Origin: JAGDYD01 sp046536675 | GTDB taxonomy: Archaea; Micrarchaeota; Micrarchaeia; Micrarchaeales; CABMGC01 | DNA: 9,588 nucleotides | Direction: 5' to 3' | NCBI GenBank assembly: GCA_046536675.1 | Contig: JAWDMK010000026.1 | Location: forward strand, 1 to 9,588 | In this document: positions 1 through 4,278 of the stretch, one piece after another | Numbering within the stretch: the stretch's first letter is position 1 | Layout: every line of letters starts with the position of its first letter | Translations under genes and position numbers: made by a program | The notes under the pieces: model-generated | Database searches by the model: none | The model's input: the letters and a program-made list of their open reading frames with translations, nothing else | Told to the model about the DNA's origin: nothing

Positions 1-537
1 GTACTTGCAAAGATAAAGAAGGAGTTTGCACATGAAAATAATCAGAAGAAAGATATAAACAACAAGATTGCCCATTATATTGCTACGAATTATGAATTTG
101 TTGCTTATCAAAACGACCCAATAAATGAATGGCAAAGACTATTCGGCAGAAGAATCTACCAAACTTCCATTGGAGGATTCCGCGATACCTTGAAAAGAAA
201 GGTCAGCACTCCTTTGGAAGTAGGCAGGTTCACAAAAACAACAGGCATATGCATGTACTGTGGTTATTCGCTGCATTTGAATCTGTCCGACAGAATGTTT
301 AAGTGTCCTTCCTGTGGGCATATGCAGGACAGGGATGTAAGTGCGGCGAAGGCAGTAGAAGGACTTTCCCTACGGAACGTAGGGGAGACGCTCGTAGATG
401 ATGATACCTCTACAAGTAGCATGCTGGAATATCTGAAAAGTATCCCTCATGTGAAAGCAAGCATCTCAAATGAAGCGAGAAGCCCTAAACAAACGGATGT
501 GGCTCATATAGAAGCCCCATCCGTAAGGGTGGGGTAG
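1..537 (+). CDS. tnpB: TnpB/OrfB RNA-guided nuclease of an IS200/IS605-family element, C-terminal part (5' cut by window edge)
   Basis: The frame is open from base 1, giving 178 visible residues. A stretch at residues 31-66 (YEFVAYQNDP, NEWQRLFGRRI, GGFRDTLKRK) resembles the IS1341-type TnpB RuvC-II region. A target-nucleic-acid zinc ribbon follows: C84-x2-C87 (GICMYCG) and C102-x2-C105 (KCPSCG). It runs directly into the RuvC-III motif DRDVSAAKAV (residues 110-119), which holds the last catalytic Asp. In the family, TnpB is a programmable nuclease guided by an RNA that overlaps its own 3' end, and it helps retain the transposon. The last 60 residues are poorly conserved protein, but their DNA forms two strong hairpins (366-386 and 515-534). 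The stop codon sits right after the second one. Where most TnpB proteins have the RuvC-II Glu (VVEDLN), this one appears to read AYQNDP, so activity is uncertain. The start lies left of the window; an internal TTG at 190 is not a believable start. Confidence 0.9.
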   Translation, partial: VLAKIKKEFAHENNQKKDINNKIAHYIATNYEFVAYQNDPINEWQRLFGRRIYQTSIGGFRDTLKRKVSTPLEVGRFTKTTGICMYCGYSLHLNLSDRMFKCPSCGHMQDRDVSAAKAVEGLSLRNVGETLVDDDTSTSSMLEYLKSIPHVKASISNEARSPKQTDVAHIEAPSVRVG

Positions 538-542
538 TTCAC
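366..542 (+). ncRNA. Putative omega-RNA (reRNA) scaffold overlapping the tnpB 3' end
   Basis: TnpB guide RNAs are normally transcribed from the 3' end of tnpB to the transposon right end, with the guide taken from the flanking DNA. Here two hairpins lie in that position. The first is CCCTAC (368-373) pairing with GTAGGG (379-384), extendable by a G-C inside and by weaker pairs outside. The second is CCCCATCC (515-522) pairing with GGGTGGGG (527-534, one G-U pair) across a GTAA tetraloop. The sequence after the second stem, TAGTTCAC, resembles the terminal box of IS605-type right ends, so the guide would begin near 543. Position and structure are seen; the RNA itself is inferred, and its 5' limit is not known. 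Confidence 0.5.
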
Positions 543-550
543 CAAAAAGA

Positions 551-603
551 TTATGGTGGTGTATAGCCACTATACCAGTGCTTACAAAAGTTACATTGTT
601 TAT
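551..603 (-). pseudogene. Relic of the 3' end of a LamG surface-protein gene (inverted copy of 7721-7774)
   Basis: Read on the minus strand, this stretch aligns with the last 54 bases of the intact LamG gene at 7721-7774, with about 44 identical positions and three one-base gaps. The match runs from ATAAACAATGTAA through ACTGGTATA to CACCATAA and includes the stop codon. In one minus frame it still encodes WYSGYTPP-stop, against WYNGYTPP-stop in the intact gene. Outside the 53 bp I see no further similarity on either side. The gaps break the reading frame relative to the parent, so it is a scar of a paralogous gene or of a recombination event. The same bases are also the end of a 40-aa minus-strand ORF (551-673), listed separately. 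Confidence 0.7.
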
Positions 604-673
604 CTGGTTCTCTTTCTACTCCTTCGATCTTTCCGAGCTTAGTAAAGAACTCTGTTATTAGACCTTCGTTCAT
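551..673 (-). CDS. Short ORF, 40 aa, with a CxxC motif; doubtful gene
   Basis: An ATG at 673 opens a 40-codon frame that begins MNEGLITEFFTKLGKIEGVE, contains CNFCKHW and ends in WYSGYTPP. The last third derives from the LamG-gene relic, so the ORF is a composite. A TATA-like run (TATAATATAAAT) directly abuts the ATG on the minus strand; that is too close for a leaderless start at this codon, and no ribosome binding site is visible. I do not recognise the first 24 residues. It may be a chance frame over a pseudogene. Confidence 0.2.
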   Translation of the reverse strand: MNEGLITEFFTKLGKIEGVEREPDKQCNFCKHWYSGYTPP

Positions 674-902
674 AATTTATATTATATCGAAAGAAATTTT
701 TACAATTTTTTCTTTTGTTGGAATAGAATTCTTTGGAAATTCCCTTCTTGAATGGAATTTTAAAATACTAAAGTAGTTAAATGCTTAAAGTTCTAAAAGG
801 TTCTAAAGTGCTAAGCTTAAACTTGCTAAACAAGGTGTCGCAAGTCTTAATTCTATTCGCTTGACTTAATTTACAGAATGCATAGGAGAAAGCCCTACGA
901 AT
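674..902. other. AT-rich gap without a recognisable gene
   Basis: No frame here gives a protein that I recognise. It contains a run of imperfect short repeats around 774-835, variations on CTAAAG/CTTAAAG/TTCTAAA, and an oligo-T stretch at 696-716. Part of it would be the 3' flank of the minus-strand zinc-ribbon gene. I see no hairpin strong enough to call a terminator. Confidence 0.6.
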
Positions 903-1049
903 TTATTTGTGGGAGGATGTCGGAAGCCTTCTCGGCCTATTCCAATACGGGCTTTTGCACTTAGGGCATACCCTAGGCTCTTCCTTGCCCCTAGCTGCCC
1001 AAACATGACCACAACGTAAACACTTGTATATCTTTGGTTCTTTTTCCAT
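903..1049 (-). CDS. Small zinc-ribbon protein, 48 aa
   Basis: The frame opens with ATG at 1049 and ends with TAA at 905-903. The protein reads MEKEPKIYKCLRCGHVWAAR, then KEEPRVCPKCKSPYWNRPRR, then LPTSSHK. It has two CxxC knuckles, C10-x2-C13 and C28-x2-C31, spaced as in archaeal single zinc-ribbon proteins with the signature CxxCGHxW...P..CPxCxSxxWNxP. Such proteins are thought to bind nucleic acid or act as transcription-associated factors, but the role here is unknown. A TATA-like box (TTTTTATATC, 1100-1091 on the minus strand) lies about 45 nt upstream, giving a short leader. An overlapping minus-strand frame (866-1057) is longer but has no recognisable content and is a shadow. The C-terminal PTSSHK is encoded by the complement of GGGAGGATGTC, a sequence also seen in the right-end-like hairpin at 1246-1276, so the tail may derive from an inserted element. 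Confidence 0.7.
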   Translation of the reverse strand: MEKEPKIYKCLRCGHVWAARGKEEPRVCPKCKSPYWNRPRRLPTSSHK

Positions 1050-1126
1050 ATCATCACATAGTAATATACTAATAGTAATATGTTAAGCTAGATATAAAAA
1101 TCGTTGCTTTCTTTTTGTTTATTAAA

Positions 1127-1276
1127 GTGAGCGGGAAATCCAGCGCCATTTATGGGCGGGATGAAAGCGAACCTCTGTCATATGATGTATGATTTTGATA
1201 GATATATAAGAAGTATATATTAGTATGCCGTTGGTTGTAGAAGAAGCCATGACATTTAATCATGGGAGGATGTCAC
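1127..1276 (+). mobile_element. Solitary IS200/IS605-type right end with omega-RNA-like upstream sequence
   Basis: The segment ends in GAAGCC-ATGA...TCAT-GGGAGGATGTCAC. CCATGA (1247-1252) pairs perfectly with TCATGG (1260-1265) around a 7-nt loop, followed by GAGGATGTCAC, the style of ending found at TnpB-element right ends. The short open frame at 1127-1192 (VSGKSSAIYGRDESEPLSYD plus V) looks like the variable tail of a TnpB protein. GCGCC at 1143-1147 can pair with GGGCG at 1154-1158. No RuvC or zinc-ribbon coding remains upstream, so this is a decayed element, a guide-RNA-only remnant, or a non-autonomous derivative. The left limit is uncertain. Confidence 0.5.
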
Positions 1277-1375
1277 TTTACTGAATAAAATTGGAAGATA
1301 TATTGTTCAAAGCTAGGCTTAACCTCTGCCATCAGCACGCATATTTATATGTATTGTTGGTTATCAAATATAGCT
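1277..1375. other. Intergenic DNA with no gene seen
   Basis: This stretch lies between the right-end-like hairpin and the long-armed hairpin before htpX. It includes AACCTCTGCCAT (1321-1332), a near repeat of AACCTCTGTCAT at 1170-1181 inside the putative omega-RNA remnant, which hints that element-derived sequence may continue to the right. No ORF or RNA gene is recognisable. Confidence 0.5.
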
Positions 1376-1438
1376 AATGAGATTTGTATAGCCTTTAGAA
1401 AATCCTCTTAACGTGATAAAAAGGCTACATTTCTCATT
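1376..1438. repeat. Long-armed inverted repeat upstream of htpX
   Basis: AATGAGA (1376-1382) pairs with TCTCATT (1432-1438), and inside it TAGCCTTT (1389-1396) pairs with AAAGGCTA (1420-1427). Together these give 15 perfect base pairs in two blocks separated by a 6x4 internal loop, with a 23-nt apical loop. The structure ends about 23 bp before the htpX TATA box. It could be a small RNA, a terminator-like or operator structure, or a mobile-element remnant. Confidence 0.5.
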
Positions 1439-1461
1439 TGCAAGTGCAAAATTCCAGAATG

Positions 1462-1469
1462 TATTTATT
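1462..1469 (+). promoter_or_regulatory. TATA box of htpX
   Basis: TATTTATT is centred about 27 nt before the htpX ATG at 1493, the spacing expected of an archaeal promoter giving a leaderless transcript. No ribosome binding site lies before the ATG, in keeping with that. Confidence 0.5.
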
Positions 1470-1492
1470 CTTTTATCTGCAAATATTCTATT

Positions 1493-2464
1493 ATGCCCAG
1501 CTTAATTGATCTTAAGCTCAGAATGTATGTTACGCTAGCCCTTATCTTCGGCTTAGGCTTTGCTATTATCTATGCTATTCTCTACCTTCTTGGTGTTTCA
1601 TTCCTTGGCATTCTTATCTTTGTTGTTCTATTCTTTGTATTTCAGTGGTATGTAAGCCCATATCTGATAAGCATTAGTGCAAGGCTAAAGTACCTTAAGC
1701 CAGGGGAGATGAAGGAGCTTCAAGAAACAGTCAAAGAGCTAGCTGCTAAGGCTCATGTGCCTATGCCAAGAATAGCTATAAGCCCTTCTAAAGAGCCTAA
1801 TGCTTTTGTTTTTGGGAGAACAAGAAAAAGCGCCACACTTGTTGTAAATGAAGGTTTGCTAAAGATGTTAAACAAAGATGAACTAGAAAGTGTTATAGGC
1901 CATGAGCTTGGCCATGTTAAGCACAATGATTTTTTGGTTATGACAATCGCTTCATTCATACCAATGCTAGCTTATATCCTTGCCCAGAACATGATGTTTG
2001 CAAACACATATAGGTCTAGAAACAATGGCTATGCACTTCTTATCGGCTTTCTAGGGTTTGCGGTTTACTTTATTTCAGAGCTTCTTATACTTGGCCTTTC
2101 TAGGTCTAGAGAATATTTTGCTGACATGCACTCTGCCCAGCTTACAAAGAAGCCAGAGCACCTTGCTAGGTCTCTTGTAAAGATAACCTATAGCCTTGCT
2201 GAAAGCCCAGCCCCGCAGAGTTCGGGCTCTATCCGCTCATTCTATATCGCTGATTCATTTAATGCAAAAGAAGACTTGGAAGAGATAGAGAAGCATGCTG
2301 GCGAGCTCAAAGAGCTTTTGCCTGAGCTAAATATAAATAGATTCAGAGAGCTTGCTAGCAAGGAAGGTAAAAGTATGCTTAGCCTTTTTACAACGCATCC
2401 GCCAACATACAAAAGAATAATTGCTTTAGCTAGCTTAAAGAAAGAAATAGAAAAAGAAAAATAA
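1493..2464 (+). CDS. htpX: HtpX-type membrane zinc metalloprotease (M48 family)
   Basis: The 323-residue protein has the length and order of HtpX. Two hydrophobic segments lie near the N-terminus (about residues 12-34 and 36-58). A cytosolic part carries EPNAFVFG, the sequence VNEGLLKMLNKDELESVIGH, and the zinc motif HELGH (137-141). A second membrane pair covers about 150-168 and 180-202. The third zinc ligand is E207, in the sequence SRSREYFADMHSA. The C-terminal THPPTYKRI is also typical of the family. M48B proteases degrade misfolded or damaged membrane proteins, with the active site facing the cytosol. ATG at 1493 fits the family N-terminus and the TATA spacing. The gene is monocistronic and converges with the TRAM gene, leaving 8 bp between the two stop codons. 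Confidence 0.95.
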   Translation: MPSLIDLKLRMYVTLALIFGLGFAIIYAILYLLGVSFLGILIFVVLFFVFQWYVSPYLISISARLKYLKPGEMKELQETVKELAAKAHVPMPRIAISPSKEPNAFVFGRTRKSATLVVNEGLLKMLNKDELESVIGHELGHVKHNDFLVMTIASFIPMLAYILAQNMMFANTYRSRNNGYALLIGFLGFAVYFISELLILGLSRSREYFADMHSAQLTKKPEHLARSLVKITYSLAESPAPQSSGSIRSFYIADSFNAKEDLEEIEKHAGELKELLPELNINRFRELASKEGKSMLSLFTTHPPTYKRIIALASLKKEIEKEK

Positions 2465-2472
2465 AACTAAAA

Positions 2473-2805
2473 TTATGCTTCCTCTTCGCTCTTTTCGTCG
2501 CTTTCTTCACTTTCGCTTGAGCTTCCGCTTGCCTCGCTCGAGACATTAGCGCTTTCGCTTGTTATCTCGCCGATTGCAAACCTCGCTCTCACGTCTGTTA
2601 TCTTTGCATTTACTGTCTGGCCCTGCTTTGCATCTTTTACGAAGATTACAAAGCCGTCCTTCTTAGCTATTCCGTCTCCTTTTGAGGCTGTCGCCTCGAT
2701 GGTAACACTTACCACGTCTCCAACCTTTACAGGTTTTGGCAAGAAATAGTTGGGCTTTACCCCTCTACCCTGCCTTCTTTCTCCGAATCTGTTATTTCTG
2801 TCCAT
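2473..2805 (-). CDS. TRAM-domain RNA-binding protein with acidic Ser/Glu tail
   Basis: From ATG at 2805 the protein has 110 residues. The N-terminal 25 residues are basic and Arg/Asn-rich (MDRNNRFGERRQGRGVKPNY). The TRAM domain covers about residues 25-83: VKVGDVVSVTIEATASKGDG, then IAKKDGFVIFVKDAKQG, then ITDVRARFAIGEIT. In archaea, stand-alone TRAM proteins bind RNA and have been linked to RNA chaperone activity. The last 28 residues are a low-complexity Ser/Glu/Asp tail. A GTG at 2838 would add 11 residues, but AGAGGA (2818-2813 on the minus strand), 7 nt before ATG 2805, and the start of the basic arm favour the shorter form. A TATA box (TTTATAAAT, about 2880-2872) lies upstream. Its 3' end nearly abuts the end of htpX. 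Confidence 0.9.
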   Translation of the reverse strand: MDRNNRFGERRQGRGVKPNYFLPKPVKVGDVVSVTIEATASKGDGIAKKDGFVIFVKDAKQGQTVNAKITDVRARFAIGEITSESANVSSEASGSSSESEESDEKSEEEA

Positions 2806-2871
2806 GTTTTTTTCCTCTGTAGAATTAGCGCTTTTCACGCCTTACTACCTGAGATTATTAGAGTGCTTCTC

Positions 2872-2880
2872 ATTTATAAA
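2872..2880 (-). promoter_or_regulatory. TATA box of the TRAM-domain gene
   Basis: TTTATAAAT on the minus strand predicts transcription starting near 2848-2852, giving a leader of about 45 nt before ATG 2805. That leader contains AGAGGA (2818-2813), a plausible Shine-Dalgarno sequence 7 nt from the ATG. This is one of the few genes here that does not look leaderless. Confidence 0.45.
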
Positions 2881-2904
2881 TCTATGCTTTTTGCAGTGCA
2901 GATT

Positions 2905-4185
2905 TCAAGGCCTTTTCTCTAAGAGCCAACGCCACAGTGGAATATAATTTATCGTAGCCTTTTCTATATTTTCTTTATCTTCATAATCCCATGTTATTAT
3001 AGTAAGGTTCTTACACCTAAGCTCTTTGCTTGCTTTTAGCAAGGACTCTATCTCACTGCGCTTTATCTCTGTTTTATCTGATGCACGAGTTACCTGAACT
3101 AACTCTTTTATCTCTAAACCCTCTTTAACTACAAAATCGACCTCGTGGCCTGAAGGATCTCTATAGTAATAGAGCTCTCCTTCTGGCTTACTATTTATTC
3201 GCCTTTTTAATTCAAGAAAAACAGTATTCTCCATTATCCTGCCTTCATCATATGGAATGCGCCATGCCAATCCATTATCAGCTAGGTAAACCTTCTTTGG
3301 CCAGCCAGATCTTATGCTTATTTTTGTTGAGTACCTATTTAAGAAGAAAACAACTAAGGTGTCTTGTAGTTTTTCTACATAATCATAAACTGTATTATTG
3401 CTAAATGGCACACCATTAGATTTTAGTGCTGCTATTATTCTTCTTATACTCATCTCGCTCGCATAGGCTTGGGTTACGAAATTAAACATATACCTTGCAA
3501 CATCTATGCTCCTTGCCTTTTGCCTTTCAACAAAATCCTTGAAGAATATAAGGTCTTTATATTCGGCGAGGAGCCGTTCTTTATCACCACCAGAAAGCAC
3601 TATTTCTGGAAAACCACCAGAATGGAGGTATTTGCTTAATAAATTCTTTACTCTGCCTTTCTCACTCATACTGTTTATATCTATTGCATGCTCTCCTATT
3701 GCAATTAAGTATTCAGAAAATGAAAAAGGTAGTAAAAGATAGGTTAAGCTCCTTCCTCTTAGCTGTGTAGCTATCTCTCTTGCAAGCAGCTTTGATGACG
3801 AGCCTGTGGCATATACTCTGTAGCCCCTATCAAGCAGTGTTCTGACTAAGCTCTGCCAGCCCTCAACATTCTGTATTTCATCTAAAAATACGGTGCTTGC
3901 CCTTTTGCCACTTACTTCCGTAAAGATATCAGTTATCACTCTTAGCACCTCTGCTGCAGATAGATCCTTTAAGGCGATGTCTTCAAAGTCAAGGTATATA
4001 GCTTCATGTCTATCCAGCTTTGCAATTTCTTGCCACATTAAAGAGGTCTTTCCAGCCCTTCTAGGTCCTACAATTGTAATAGCCTTTCCTTTTATGGCAT
4101 TTAATTGCAAATCTCTTTTGACTAGCTCTGGTGCTTTTGTGTTTAGGTAATTTGAGATATAATCTTTAACCAAATCAATTTCCAT
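2905..4185 (-). CDS. AAA_14/DUF4143-type ATPase (COG1373 family)
   Basis: The protein has 426 residues. The N-terminal ATPase carries a Walker A motif at about 40-48 (GPRRAGKTS), the family motif AIYLDFED (62-69), a Walker B motif VFLDEI (99-104) and a sensor-like ATGSSSKLL (126-134). It then has the hallmark LRGRSLTYLLLPFSFSEYL and GGFPE. A winged-helix-like region follows (about 235-285), and then the DUF4143 C-terminal part, a degenerate PD-(D/E)XK-like fold with YYYRDPSGHEVDFVV and ELVQVT (about 338-364). In the second motif, Gln stands where an active nuclease has Lys, as is common in the family. Function is poorly known; these ATPases are numerous in archaea and often occur singly, and roles in DNA transactions or toxin-like behaviour have been suggested. 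It starts at ATG 4185, 26 nt from a TATA-like core inside a palindrome, and is preceded by a striking operator array (4200-4271). Confidence 0.92.
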   Translation of the reverse strand: MEIDLVKDYISNYLNTKAPELVKRDLQLNAIKGKAITIVGPRRAGKTSLMWQEIAKLDRHEAIYLDFEDIALKDLSAAEVLRVITDIFTEVSGKRASTVFLDEIQNVEGWQSLVRTLLDRGYRVYATGSSSKLLAREIATQLRGRSLTYLLLPFSFSEYLIAIGEHAIDINSMSEKGRVKNLLSKYLHSGGFPEIVLSGGDKERLLAEYKDLIFFKDFVERQKARSIDVARYMFNFVTQAYASEMSIRRIIAALKSNGVPFSNNTVYDYVEKLQDTLVVFFLNRYSTKISIRSGWPKKVYLADNGLAWRIPYDEGRIMENTVFLELKRRINSKPEGELYYYRDPSGHEVDFVVKEGLEIKELVQVTRASDKTEIKRSEIESLLKASKELRCKNLTIITWDYEDKENIEKATINYIPLWRWLLEKRP

Positions 4186-4199
4186 AATTATACTTAAGC

Positions 4200-4271
4200 A
4201 GACAATATTTTTAAATATTGTCTTTCCTACTAAGACATTTTTTGGATTAATTGTCTTCCTAACTGAGACAA
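4200..4271 (-). promoter_or_regulatory. Phased operator array over the ATPase promoter
   Basis: Five half-sites alternate in orientation on the plus strand: AGACAA (4200), TTGTCT (4218), AGACAT (4233), TTGTCT (4251) and AGACAA (4266). Their starts are spaced 18, 15, 18 and 15 bp, a 33-bp period of close to three helical turns. Sites 4218-4238 and 4251-4271 are 21-bp units of the form TTGTCT-N9-AGACAW, and 16 of 21 positions agree between them. The segment 4201-4222 is a 10-bp-arm inverted repeat whose centre (AATATTTAAAAATATT on the minus strand) is a TATA-like box 26 nt before ATG 4185. A repressor bound there would block TBP. The regulator is unknown; autoregulation by the ATPase or control by an unlinked factor are both possible. 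Confidence 0.7.
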
Positions 4272-4278
4272 TTTTTGC

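Larger units (their letters stand above)
1..542 (+). mobile_element. IS200/IS605-family (IS1341-type) element, right-hand part including right end
   Basis: The block consists of the truncated tnpB and the right-end hairpin GAAGCCCC...GGGGTAGTTCAC (511-542). No tnpA (Y1 transposase) is visible to the right, so the element is either tnpB-only or has tnpA off the left edge. These elements make no target duplication or terminal inverted repeats; the subterminal hairpin is the recognisable end. The right border is set by analogy with related right ends, which finish in TCAC or a similar short box. Confidence 0.7.

Noticed and set aside
543..570. Predicted TnpB guide targeting the intact LamG gene
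   Set aside because: The bases after the right end match the LamG 3' end only from about 551 on and with mismatches; the first 8 guide positions, which would be the seed, do not match, so active targeting is not supported.
690..830. Minus-strand frame reading IPFKKGISKEFYSNKRKNC
   Set aside because: Lys-rich and AT-driven, with no start context, domain or similarity that I can recognise.
866..1057. Minus-strand 63-codon frame starting MMIWKKNQRYTS
   Set aside because: It overlaps the 48-aa frame with two CxxC motifs in another register; only the latter has recognisable protein features, so the longer frame is a shadow.
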